A stretch of 64,000 nt of DNA from Melastoma dodecandrum (GCA_029817715.1 JARUPY010000530.1:1-64000), one strand, 5' to 3'; shown: positions 35,979-46,200, numbered from the stretch's first letter. Numbers and translations are program-made. Notes: generated by a model from the sequence alone, not told the origin.

Positions 35979-37740
35979 TTAATCATCGTCCTCCTCATCC
36001 TGCAATATACAAGGGAAGGACACAAATCAGCGTACCAGACAAAAACGATAATCATATGCAATCATTCAATACACTTCCAGCAAGGACCTTACCTCGCCAC
36101 TCTCTGCATCATCATCATCCTCTTCATCGTTAACCTCAGACTTCGACTTGTCAGACTCATCTTCATCAGCTGAGTTTGCTCCCTCAGCCTAATGCCAACC
36201 AGACAAAGGAGAACACGACATAAATTAGTTAAAACAAATTGGAAACAGCACAATTGACTACACGGTTCACCACCAGCGTGCAACATACCGATCTCTTATT
36301 ATAAGCTTGCATCTTCTTGTTATATTCCTCCTTCCTTTTCTCAGCCTTGGCTACATAAGGAGCTTTGTCCTACAACCATAGCAATGCCCCGAATATAATC
36401 AACAAACACCATGTACCCCAGAGATTTCATTATCCAATTTTAGATGGGAGTGAAGATCTTACTGCTTCAGACATGGATTTCCACTTGTCTCCACCAGCTT
36501 TTCCAACCTAATAAAGCGATTTTCCAAAATGCAAAGAGTGAGGCAGGATGTAGATAGCATAAACAGTATAGTAAAATAGAAACATTGTGAAAAAGGGGCA
36601 TACAGCTGCAACAGATTTATTATTCGGATGCTTCTGCTTATACTGCACCCTGAACTCCTCCCTTCAGAAAAATTCAAGCATACGATACATGAACCACTAT
36701 GAACAATTAAACTGAACTAGAATAAGCACATCCATAGATGATAGCCGTACATGAAAACAAAGAAGGCACTTGCAGGCCTCTTCGGTTTGTTTGGATCCTT
36801 GGCAGCTTTCTTTGCTGCCTTCCCAGCACGCTGTGAATCTGCTCCCTTCCTCTTCAGACTATACCAAAAGGAAAGGAATGAGATGAACACCAGCTTCACA
36901 TTCTAACACAACAGCAAACATATTAGCAGCAGATCTGTCAGTGCAACCAACAAATACCACACCCAAGTCCTTGCCACAGTACAAAAAAAAAAAAATCAGA
37001 ACAAACTTATGCAGTATCAACCAAAACATAGAGATTCCAAAAACTGGACCTTAGCTGTTATTCCTCACCCAAACCAAAATAGAGCAAACAATCAAACAAT
37101 TAGACCACAGAAAACTATCATGGGAAACCGCCTTGCCATTGAAGGCTTTTGCCTGAATTTATTTGCATTTATTGTTCCTCTTGGATTATCATTCCTATCT
37201 CATATGGATCATAAGTTAAAAGCTAAATTTGAGAGGGGAAAAACACGAGCAAAGGGAAGCAGCTTGCCACAACAAAAGCTTTATCTCAGCAGCACCTCAC
37301 CAAACAGAAACCTCAACACTGAGAAAAAGCCATTACTCATCTCCTATTCCCCGAAGATACAGGAAACCTCAGAAAACAATACGTCAAAATACCGAACATT
37401 ATCAAAGATCGTCAAATCCAAAATGACACACTTACTTAAATCAGAGTCCTTCCAACTAAAAGAATAACTCAAGCCAGAGCAAGACCCTACCTCAACACTA
37501 CCACCCCCAAATAAACCCTCCATAAAATTAAAAAAATATCGCTCTATCGCAGTTCTCCCTCAGAAATCAAAAACCGAAACCCTAACTCCACACCAACACC
37601 CGATGCTCCCGTCCCAACACAAAACCATCCCATCAAAAAATAATCAAAATAAAAATTAAACAAGTGGAAGGAACGGCCCATGAGGAAACTCACGCAGCAT
37701 CAGCTCTGTTGGTCTCCACCTTCGCCTTTCCTCCCTTCAT
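35979..37740 (-). CDS. HMGB: HMGB-type chromatin protein (single HMG box, acidic tail)
   Basis: This is an abundant nuclear architectural protein that binds and bends DNA without strong sequence preference. Exons on the minus strand: 37740-37694, 36858-36751, 36661-36604, 36507-36463, 36369-36289, 36188-36093, 35999-35979. All introns are GT-AG and the frame closes to 151 residues, the usual size for plant HMGB1/2/3-type proteins. It starts MKGGKAKVET. A Lys/Ala-rich N terminus (17-36) leads into the HMG box (~37-110; DPNKPKRPASAFFVFMEEFR, SVAAVGKAGGDKWKSMSEAD, KAPYVAKAEKRKEEY). The tail (~120-151) is acidic (NDEEDDDDAES, ending DEEDDD). Intron 1 is 835 bases. The gene converges on the tomosyn-like gene. 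A palindromic MITE lies ~330 bases upstream of the ATG. Confidence 0.95.
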
Positions 37741-38063
37741 CTTTCTCCGAACCTACAAAATAAAACACGAAAAAGATCAGGAGACGAACAACGGCCTCAA
37801 AATGAAACACAAGGAGGGGAAGATTCATGGAAGAGAGAGAAAGGCTGAGGGAGGACTGGAGACCGGGAAGCGCCGCCGGGGGCTAGGTTTTCGGCGACTG
37901 AAGGATAAAAGCCCTAACCTAGGCGGGGGCAGAAGAAGAGGGAAGGGGAAATTAGAGACGGATAGAGAGGGAAGGGGGGACGAACGAACCTTGACGTTTT
38001 TCTGGGCTTTGGACGCAAGCTTTTTATTACTTCTACCTGTCTGTGTGCGCGTTTTTTGGGGGA
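37741..38063 (-). promoter_or_regulatory. HMGB leader and proximal promoter, interrupted by a MITE
   Basis: This region lies upstream of the HMGB start and is G/A-rich as read here (C/T-rich on the coding strand). It includes CT-rich leader sequence next to the ATG. The intact promoter would have continued into what is now 38692 onward, because the MITE at 38073-38682 is flanked by a 9-bp duplication. No TATA box is obvious. Confidence 0.45.
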
Positions 38064-38072
38064 CAGAGGCGA

Positions 38073-38682
38073 GAGTTTTGTTCCATAATGACGTCATTTG
38101 GCGAAATTACTAAAATATTTCGCCAAAAGGCCGACTTTGGTCCTCAAGGAAGTCGGCCTTTGTAAGGCCGACTTCCATTCGCCAAAACCGAAGTCGGCCT
38201 TACAAAGGCCGACTTCCTTACAAATTTTTTTTTTTTTTCAATATGGGGAAGGCCGAAAATTAATAATTTGAACGGAAGTCGGCATTTGTTAAATAAAAAA
38301 AAAAAGAAAAATCCCCCATCCCTCCCCCAAACCCCCCTCCCCCTCACACCCCACAACCCCCTCCCAAACCCCCACCCCACAACCCCCTTCCAAACCCCTC
38401 GTCCCCCTCACACCCCACAACCCCACAAACCCCCCGTCCTCCTCGCACCCCCCAACCCTTTACGTTCCTTATTTTTTTTTATTTAATAGAAGTCGGCCTT
38501 AAAGGCCGACTTCCATTCAATTTTTTTTTTTTTTTAATTTTTACGAAGTCGGCCTTACAAAGGCCGACTTCCAGTCGGCCTTTGTAAGGCCGACTTTGGT
38601 GGGTTAGTTGGCGAAATATTTTAGTGATGACGTCATTTGGCGAAATATTTCGCCAAATGACGTCATTAAGGAACAAAACTCG
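38073..38682. mobile_element. Palindrome-built MITE with 9-bp target-site duplication
   Basis: CAGAGGCGA occurs at 38064-38072 and again at 38683-38691, a 9-bp direct repeat as produced by Mutator-type transposition. The element ends are inverted (GAGTTTTGTTCC, then TAATGACGTCATTTGGCGAA). The interior holds repeated self-complementary units: AAGTCGGCCTTACAAAGGCC with its mirror half at ~38148-38215, 38490-38512 and 38544-38600, and TTTGGCGAAATATTTCGCCAAA at ~38635. A C-rich middle (38310-38460, repeats of CCCCTCACACCCCACAACCC) separates two clusters. No coding capacity. Confidence 0.9.
38310..38462. repeat. C-rich low-complexity tract inside the MITE
   Basis: It consists of runs of 3-6 C separated by A, T or ACA, with CACCCCACAACCCC repeated several times. 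The opposite strand is G-rich and would meet simple G-quadruplex patterns. Confidence 0.8.
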
Positions 38683-38691
38683 CAGAGGCGA

Positions 38692-39539
38692 AGGACGACC
38701 TTTTTATCGATCCAGAAGGGGAGAGGAAATAATATAACAAAATAATGGGATCGAGGGAATGGGGATTGTCTTAGAGGGTAGTTTGGTAAATTCCCGTTGT
38801 TTGGGCGGGATTTCGAAATTGGGAGGCGCCACGTCACCGATCCGAGGGATAAGAGAGGGATGGAATGGGCACGTGCCGGTTTTGCTAGGGTTTTGGGTTC
38901 TCCATTTTGCCCCCCCACCTCCTCTTCATCCCACCGCTTCCAGGTTTGGATTTGGAGAACTAAATCCATCTGGAATTTAAAATTATTAATTTTAAGAAAT
39001 ACAATCACGCCTAGTTTTTAACAAAACATACTCATATTAGGTTGGTCAAATTCATTTCTGTTGCGTAATTTTTGGGTCTTTAGAGCCGCCCAGGATTAAG
39101 GGCTGAAGCCGTAGGCCCGGCCCATATAGCCCAAATCATATTGGGCCCAGTAATGCCGTACTCCCAAAATCCAGGCCCCTTGACCATGCAATTCCGCACT
39201 TTTAGGAAGATGGGAGGGGCGGAGTTGTCAGTTTATGTAAAAACACGTCCTCTCGTAAAACTTCATGACTCCTCTTTTAAAAAATTTCTCTTAATTTTAT
39301 CTTCTCATTATTTTCCCGCTCGTTCCAATTATTATAATTTTTTTTTATTTCTTTAATATTATAAGAAGGTTTTAGGTAGGGATAGAGCTTATGAGATTAG
39401 CCACGGAACATCGGTTGGCAACTTGGGTGAATTGGATCTGAAGCAATTGAAATGGTGGAGAGCCGGTACATCTTATTATTGAGCCGCGTACAGGTTTCCA
39501 AACACGCCCTAATTGTAACGAGGCAAACATTATATTATT
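38692..39539. other. Intergenic spacer, no gene recognised
   Basis: It probably includes displaced HMGB promoter sequence just right of the MITE. A short G/C-rich part at 39090-39180 contains several GGCCC/GGGCC words (AGGCCCGGCCCATATAGCCC and TTGGGCCCAG). GGCCCA-type elements are common in plant promoters, but no transcript direction can be assigned. Confidence 0.4.
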
Positions 39540-39787
39540 TGACTTAAGATAATTTCCAAGAGGTTTGTACGGTATTACCGTTCGTTTTTTAAAAAATTCG
39601 CGAAAAATGGTTCGAGTTTGAGAAATTACCTGAATACCGTCGAGGGGGCGCATTTTGAAAACGCGTCCCCCAAATAATAAAGAGGGCGGGTTTTCAAAAC
39701 CCGCCCTCCGTGTAAATGGGCAGGAAAAAAGACGGTTTCGGGGGCGGGAACCCGCCCCTGTCCACAAGTAAACAAATTACCCCCCTC

Positions 39788-39845
39788 TAGCTTAGTCGGT
39801 CAAAGTGTTACGTTAATTTGCGAAAGGTCTTGGGTTCGATTCCTC
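39788..39845 (+). repeat. tRNA-like segment (A and B boxes), left arm
   Basis: TAGCTTAGTCGGT fits the Pol III A-box consensus TRGCNNAGTNGG. GGTTCGATTCC at 39833-39843 fits the B box exactly. The spacing between the boxes is tRNA-like, but acceptor and anticodon stems cannot be completed, so this is a tRNA-derived head and not a tRNA gene. Confidence 0.65.
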
Positions 39846-39903
39846 TTAGCAACAATTTTGAGTAATGTTTTTTCAAAAAATTAAAAAAATTTTCGTCCTA
39901 ATA

Positions 39904-39959
39904 GGAATCGAATCCAAGACCACTTGTAAATTAAAAATTATTTTTACCAACTCAGCTAG
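39904..39959 (-). repeat. tRNA-like segment (A and B boxes), right arm
   Basis: On the minus strand TAGCTGAGTTGGTA (A box) is followed by GGATTCGATTCC (B box, one mismatch). It is the inverted counterpart of 39788-39845, so both halves of the foldback element carry a Pol III-type promoter facing inward. Confidence 0.65.
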
Positions 39960-40379
39960 AGGGCGTGTTTTGAAAACCCGCCCTTCGAAACCCTATTTTT
40001 TTTATAAGTATTGGAGGGGCGGGTTTTGAGAACCCGCCCTTGCCCGTTTTCACGGAGGGCGGGTTTTCAAAACCCGTCCCTGCCCGTTTTCACGGAGGGC
40101 GGGTTTTCAAAACCCGCCCTCTTTGTTATTCGGGGGCGCGTCCCATCGACGGTATTTCCGTAATTTCTCAAACTCGAACGGTTTTTGACGAATTTTTTAT
40201 AAAACAAACAGTACATCCGTACAAACCTCTAATTTCCAAAATGGTTCTTAAATGAGAGACTTTTGGGTCATAGGTGACTAAAAGGAACAAAGGACCGAGT
40301 TAAAACATTGTAAAAACATTAGACCTAATTGAAAATTAAAAATATTATGGGAAGTCTACTTGGGACGTTATTTATTATC

Positions 40380-40529
40380 GTTAAATTGTGGGAGCTTCCC
40401 CAATTCGCTGGGACTATTTCTCCGTACGACGGGCGTTGGAAATTAGGGTTGTGGGGGTGTGTCCTCCCTGCGACGAACGAAACGCGGATCACGGTCTGGA
40501 GATCTGTCTCTCTGCGCACCTAAAGGGGT
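40380..40529 (+). promoter_or_regulatory. Candidate first leader exon of the sialyltransferase-like gene
   Basis: A GC-richer stretch without a sustained frame ends in AAAGGG|GTAAGTG, a near-perfect splice donor at ~40528. The coding exon at 43244 is preceded by a good acceptor (CTAATTCAG|GAACTC at 43174/43175), so a 5' UTR intron of ~2.6 kb is plausible. Leader status is inferred from position and splice signals only. Confidence 0.4.
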
Positions 40530-41164
40530 AAGTGCGAAATCCGTCTGATCCCCCTGAATTGTCTCCTCCCTTCTATACGGTGGAATTATCCATCTTGTTG
40601 TTTCGGTTTCTCCCCGGGGAGGGGATTCGCGGTTGAATCCGGGTTGGAAATCCGGTCCTGTCGTATGTTTTAACTTTAATTTGTGTGATCCGTTTGATTT
40701 TCGTCTTCTGTTTTGGGTCGGAATTTGGCTGTTTGTTCTCGTTTTCATTTGTGTTCGAGGGCTTTGATTAATCTTATGCGTTTCAAGCCTCTGGTGCGAT
40801 TCTTTTTCAAATAGGATCCTGGGGGTTAGAATGCGGGGTCACAGTTCTGGGCTATTTACTGCAGGATATTGTTGTGGTTTGCAGAAATGATTTGATTCCC
40901 ATCAAAGTGTTGGAATCTGACGTGTTGTAAGAATTATTATGAAGAGACGTCTAGAGAAAACAAGTAATCGAGAAACAAATGTAGTTTGAACATTCTTGTT
41001 AGGATGGTTGGGGGGATGAAGGAAGGTGATGAGTTCCCTGTTGTTATCGTGGTTATCAATCTTATCTTGAAATCATAAGAAGCCAGAAGTGCAGGATCTA
41101 TGCCCGGTTTTTTGAATTACCCTTTTAGATGTCTTTCATTCTAGTATGTGCTTTCGAATTCCTT

Positions 41165-41432
41165 CTAGAGTTCCTGAATTAGGACAGACATTATGCAGAG
41201 GGTGAGGAAAGACTGGACCAAATTAGAAGAAATCCACCGAGCTTTCTTCTCACAAAACCATGAAACTTAATAAAAACTATAATAACAGTAGAGCACAAGC
41301 GAGGTTAATAACTCAGAAAAACCTCAGTCATCCACAATGAACACTTAAAAAATCCAAGCATTCGCCACTCACAACTGAGGAATCTTCCACGGATATAGCA
41401 TGGCACGAACAGTCAACTGAACATAAAGCAAC
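41165..41432 (-). repeat. Left copy of a ~270 bp near-identical inverted duplication
   Basis: Read on the minus strand it matches 42914-43185 with only a few differences (for example AAAAACCTC against AAACCCCTC, and one G indel in GCGAGG(G)TTAATA). It contains the same splice-acceptor block (CTAATTCAGGAACTCTAGA) found just before the sialyltransferase-like start codon, but in the wrong orientation. Confidence 0.95.
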
Positions 41433-41880
41433 AATTCCCGATGAAGATCAACCTTCTCAGAAAGCTGTTCACATAGAACGCGTCACAGAAAATAAATGGC
41501 CCCAGTATCGCTAATCACAAAATTTTTGAGCCGGCCAATTTCTAAACGAACTGGATCTGAGGAGGAAACAAACCCTAATAGCCCCAATCAGATCTACTGT
41601 AAAAGCCCCGATTCCTGGACAGATTTTTCAGAATATTTTATTCAATTTTTCAGACGTACCACAAACCCTCACGAACCAGGGACGGACACAGAGACAAACG
41701 GGACCTCCGAGGCAAAAGATCACCAAAGGAATCGGAACCGGGAATAACTGCGGCCAGATGTAGACCAATCGAGCCAAGCGGCAGACGCAGCCGCAGATCA
41801 AATCGTGAAGGTTTGTCGCAATTCCCGTATCCCGTAACGTATTCGCGTCGGGCATTTCCGTATGCTAATCCGTATCTAAA
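41433..41880 (-). promoter_or_regulatory. Possible inverted leader/promoter segment
   Basis: Read on the minus strand this looks like a plant 5' leader: GC-richer than its surroundings, with CT-rich stretches and TAGGGTTTG-type words, leading into the left copy of the inverted duplication. It may be the ancestral leader of the sialyltransferase-like gene, now flipped. No frame is convincing on either strand. Inference only. Confidence 0.3.
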
Positions 41881-42189
41881 ATGTTCAACCTAAAACAATT
41901 ATGGAACCTTTAAAAAATTTCAAGATAAAATTATAAGGACAACGTATCTTTGTTTTAAAATCTAAAAATTAACTTTTGAGACCGTGTATGGGTTGCTTTT
42001 TATATACAATTCTTAGATCGTGTGTTGGAATCATGTGAAAAGGGCGAAAAAACGTGGAAATAAATCGAAAATTTTCCAAGTGCTCCCATACCCCCCCTCA
42101 CCTCACCTCATTGGGTACAAATGAACCTCCGGTTGGACAACATTCTGCCTCCCCAAATCACTAATAAATTTTTAATCATCCATTTCAAT

Positions 42190-42832
42190 TCCGGAAGCGG
42201 CTAACGTTACGTGCTTTACTAATTACTAAAAATTTTTTAGTAATATTACTAAAAATCGACATTTTTTAGTAAAAGTTTTAGTAAATTACTAAAAAAAATT
42301 AGTAATTAGTTACTAACTTTTCACTGTTTGAAGATTAGTAAAGTTACTAAATCACATTACTAAACTTTTTAATAATCGATTACTAAAAAGTGGTGGTCAG
42401 TTTCGTAACTGATTACTAAGAAAACGGTGACTTTACAGTTTATTTTAGTAATCGTTACTAAAAATTCACTGTAGAACTTTAGTAATCGATTACTAAACTT
42501 TTCGTTTTTTTTAGTACACGGTTACTAAAAAATTTAGTAATTGGTTTTAGTAACTTTCCGAATCGTCAAACAGTGAAAAATTAGTAACGTTTACTAATTT
42601 TTTTGGGGAAATTTAGTAATGATTTACTAATTTTGTAACCAAATTTAGTAATGATTTACTACTTTTGTAACCGAAATTAGTAAATTACTATTTGACATAG
42701 TAAAGTCGTTAGTAAATTACTAAAATTTTGTATTACTTTTCGTAATCAGTTACTAAATTGTGAAAAAAATTTAGTAAACAATTACTAAAAGTTTTAGTAA
42801 TTTACTAAACAGAACAGTACATTCCGAACCTA
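42190..42832. mobile_element. Foldback element built of TTAGTAA/TTACTAA palindromes
   Basis: More than 25 copies of TTAGTAA or TTACTAA, often as TTAGTAATCGATTACTAA-type palindromes, fill this block. The two halves mirror each other: TTTTCACTGTTTGAAGATTAG at ~42330 against the reverse of CGTCAAACAGTGAAAAATTAG at ~42570. Ends are loosely inverted (TTCCGGAAG... at ~42190 against ...ATTCCGAA at ~42827). No coding capacity. It lies in the presumed 5' UTR intron of the sialyltransferase-like gene. Confidence 0.85.
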
Positions 42833-42913
42833 AAACAAACCAGCTTTCGATGTGAAATTACAAATCTACCCTTGCGGTTAAAGCTGGTTTGTAAGCTGGT
42901 TTGCAAGCTGGTT

Positions 42914-43185
42914 TGTTGCTTTATGTTCAGTTGACTGTTCGTGCCATGCTATATCCGTGGAAGATTCCTCAGTTGTGAGTGGCGAATGCTTGGATTTTTT
43001 AAGTGTTCATTGTGGATGACTGAGGGGTTTCTGAGTTATTAACCCTCGCTTGTGCTCTACTGTTATTATAGTTTTTATTAAGTTTCATGGTTTTGTGAGA
43101 AGAAAGCTCGGTGGATTTCTTCTAATTTGGTCCAGTCTTTCCTCACCCTCTGCATAATGTCTGTCCTAATTCAGGAACTCTAGAT
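42914..43185 (+). repeat. Right copy of the ~270 bp inverted duplication
   Basis: It is the partner of 41165-41432. This copy is contiguous with the sialyltransferase-like coding exon and includes the acceptor at 43174, so it is likely the resident copy. Homology ends at GGAACTCTAGA (~43185). Confidence 0.95.
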
Positions 43186-43202
43186 TTTGAAATTCTTGTT
43201 TT

Positions 43203-43238
43203 ATGATGAGCGGGAACGTCAAGCACACTGCATCATAA
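43203..43238 (+). CDS. Short upstream ORF (11 codons plus stop) before the sialyltransferase-like gene
   Basis: ATGATGAGC opens a frame reading MMSGNVKHTAS that stops with TAA at 43236-43238, five bases before the main ATG at 43244. It is out of frame with the main gene. If the exon boundary at 43175 is right, ribosomes would meet it first, which could lower or regulate translation of the main product. Such small upstream frames also occur by chance. Confidence 0.4.
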   Translation: MMSGNVKHTAS

Positions 43239-43243
43239 CGGAG

Positions 43244-46200
43244 ATGAAGGTGTTGCACTTGGGATTTTTACTCGTTCTGGCCTCTGGGATCTTTGCCCTC
43301 ATCATATACATTACTGGCGTGACCAATCTCCGTACGCAGTCATCTATCTTCCTTTCCTCTGTTGCGTTTAACACTCTGACCTAACTCTGTCTGACACTCG
43401 TCACCTTTGTCTGTACAGATGAGATTTCTCGGCCTTCACCTGAGGATTTGGAGGCCCTAAAGTCTTTGCAAGACAGCTTTCAGAAATGTGTGGTAATCTA
43501 TTCCCATATTCATTGCCTTAGTCCTTCCATGTTGCAAGACAGCTTTGATTCATGGCCAAGGATCGCTAAATATTGCATATAGAGTGCCATAGGATCCAAT
43601 TCTTAATTTTAATTGTTTGCTCACTGATTTTCATTCTGGTGCAGCATGCAAATGGTTTGGGTTTGCGAGCTATTGTTGGAAAGGATTTGTGTGAAGTCAC
43701 TATTGAATTTCCCCGAGATACAATTTCTAAATGGGTGGGCTTCGCCGTTTTTATATCTCTGCCTACTTGCATGAAGGCGAATAAATTTATTATCAATCCT
43801 TTAGAATATTTATGCTGAAACGAATTATTGCCACAATGGACAGAAAGATCCCAAAACTGGAGAACTTGAAGGCTTGTCGTTTGATTTCAACCTTTGTGAA
43901 AGTGTCGCTAACTGGGAGCAGGTGAATAAACAACAGAAATATTTCTTTCTTGATTCTAAGATGTGATGCCTTTATCTGAATACTGAATTAAGGTATTTAA
44001 CAATGCTACCTGGGAATGTTCTGGATACCGAGAAAGAATCATTGATTGAAGTATTCGACAACAAAATTGTTCAAGTTAGAAGAGAAGAGCATCGTCTTTG
44101 AACCTGTATATCTTTGCTTGAATATCTTCTCCGATGGACTTCAGAGGGCTATCTTCCAATTGGCCTAGAGCTTTGACCTGGCCTTGGAGAAGAGCAACCT
44201 ATCATGATCCTAACCTTGTGAATAATATATAGATATTCCTACCTCAAGCATATGCTTATTGAATTTGAAGTTCCTAAGCAAATTTTTTTTTTTTTTAAAT
44301 TGGACTGCATCCTGCATGTCTAGACTAGCTGTTGAGTTCCTCCAATTGCTTCTTCGTTCTTAGTTCTTTAAATATTCATTTTATGATACATCGTTATTTC
44401 ATTATTCATTTCTAGACTAATTGGTTTTCCTCTATGACATTTTAATGTGTTTCATTTGAATTGTCTAGGTTAGAAATAGTAGCACCATACTTACGAGGGA
44501 ATTCATTGATGCTTTACCAAATGGTTGGGAGGACTATGCATGGCGCAGGATTAATAAGGGTATACTGCTGTAAGTTTTTCTCAATGTATCTTGTTGTAAG
44601 CTTGGCTCATGATGTCATATATCTCTGAGTGCCCTTAGACTAATGAAGATTCAGGTTTCAAATTAGAACCTTGGTGATACTTGCCTGCTTATTCATATTC
44701 TTTTGCATGAGCAGTTTCCGAAGTGAATAACTTATGAAGTTCCTTTTCTTGTATTAATAAGCTAGCTTGGCTTAAGTAAGCTCCTTATAGATTGCTGAAC
44801 CGTTTAATAATCTGAAAAACAAATTGATCATATTGCAGCAATCGATGTGCAAATAGAACTCTCTGTGAGGAGAAACTTTCTTTAGTGCTGCCGCTAACAC
44901 CACCATATGTTCCACGGCAATTTGACCGATGTGCTGTAATTGGTAACTCTGGAGACCTTTTGAAGACAAGATTTGGGAACGAGATAGATGATTATGATGT
45001 TGTTATAAGGGAAAATGGTGCACCTATCCAGGTTTTTATTCACTGGTGTTTATGGATTGATTTATTTGTCTTGCTTCTTTGTGGCACCATTCTCATTCTC
45101 TCTTTGCATGCCAGAACTATACAGAGTATGTTGGTAAGAAAAGCACCTTTCGACTCCTCAACAGAGGATCAGCAAAAGCTCTTGATAAAGTTGTAGAGTT
45201 AGATGGTATGCATCAAATGAATGATTACTCTATCCACCCATTTATGCATTTAATCAATATAACAAAACACCTGCCATTGCAGAAACAAGAAAGGAGGTGC
45301 TTATCATCAAAACGACAATCCATGACATCATGAACAAAATGATAAAGGTAAGCAATTCTGACTTTTATGGGTGAATCTAAAGGGGATTGTTTTGAAACTC
45401 GCTGTAATTGATTCGACCATTTATGTCGGTTTGCATATCTTTCCCGATGACAATTGCCTTTTATCATTCCACATCTCAAGTATTTATAGCATGTTTGGGT
45501 TGTGGAATGGAATTTCAGAGGGAATGGAATAGGAGGAGAGAAAAAATATAGTGATTAAGAAGGTAATCGCTTAAAAAATGATGTGTTTAATTCAAGGATG
45601 GGTTAAAATGGGAGGAGAATGGAATGCGGAATAGGAGAATGGAATGAGGAATTCCTCATTCCATTCTCCTCCCATTTTCCTCTTCATCCTTCAAAATAAA
45701 ACACTATGTTTTTTGAGCAATTCCCTTCCTACTCACTATATTTTTTCTCCATTTTCATTCTATTCCGAAAACCAAACGGGCTCTTATTTCAATAAAAGAT
45801 GCTTATGTTAAATATGGAGTTGTCTCAAATTTGTTGACTTAGTGTTTTGACATCATTGGCCTATTATCTTAATGTTGCACAATATAATTTTCCTATTTGA
45901 ATGCAATATTGTACTCTATGACATTTTTGTTACTTTCTTATTTTTCATTGTCCTTACTTCTTCCATAACCGATGTTTCCTCCTGCAGGAAATTCCTATAG
46001 AAAATCCTGTATATTTGATGCTAGGTACTTCCTTTGGATCTTCCGCTAAAGGGACCGGGGTGAAGGCACTTGAGTTTGCTCTATCTATTTGTGAATCCGT
46101 TGACATGTATGGGTTTACGGTGGACCCTGGCTACAAAGAGTGGTATAACTATTACAAACTTTTTCACTATCTTTGAAGGTCGCCAAAATAACACTAAAAC

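Larger units (their letters stand above)
39540..40256. mobile_element. Foldback element of GGGCGGGTTTT palindromes with tRNA-like heads
   Basis: The outer arms are inverted (AGAGGTTTGTACGG, a TAAAAAATTCG block, then GTTCGAGTTTGAGAAATTAC and ATACCGTCGA). Next come palindromic units GAGGGCGGGTTTTCAAAACC with the mirror half CGCCCTC: one at ~39681-39708, further ones near 40010-40045, 40054-40080 and 40094-40121. The centre (39785-39960) holds two opposed tRNA-like segments. The arms account for almost the entire ~0.7 kb. No coding capacity and no certain target-site duplication. Confidence 0.85.

Noticed and set aside
37009..37467. 152-codon plus-strand frame within HMGB intron 1
   Set aside because: It is Lys/Ser/Asn-rich as expected from A-rich DNA, lies in the intron of a well-supported gene, and shows no domain.
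37664..38113. 149-codon plus-strand frame over the HMGB first exon and leader
   Set aside because: It is antisense to the HMGB start exon and CT-rich leader; composition explains it.
39788..39843. Functional tRNA gene
   Set aside because: A and B boxes are good, but acceptor and anticodon stems do not pair, so only a tRNA-derived segment is called.
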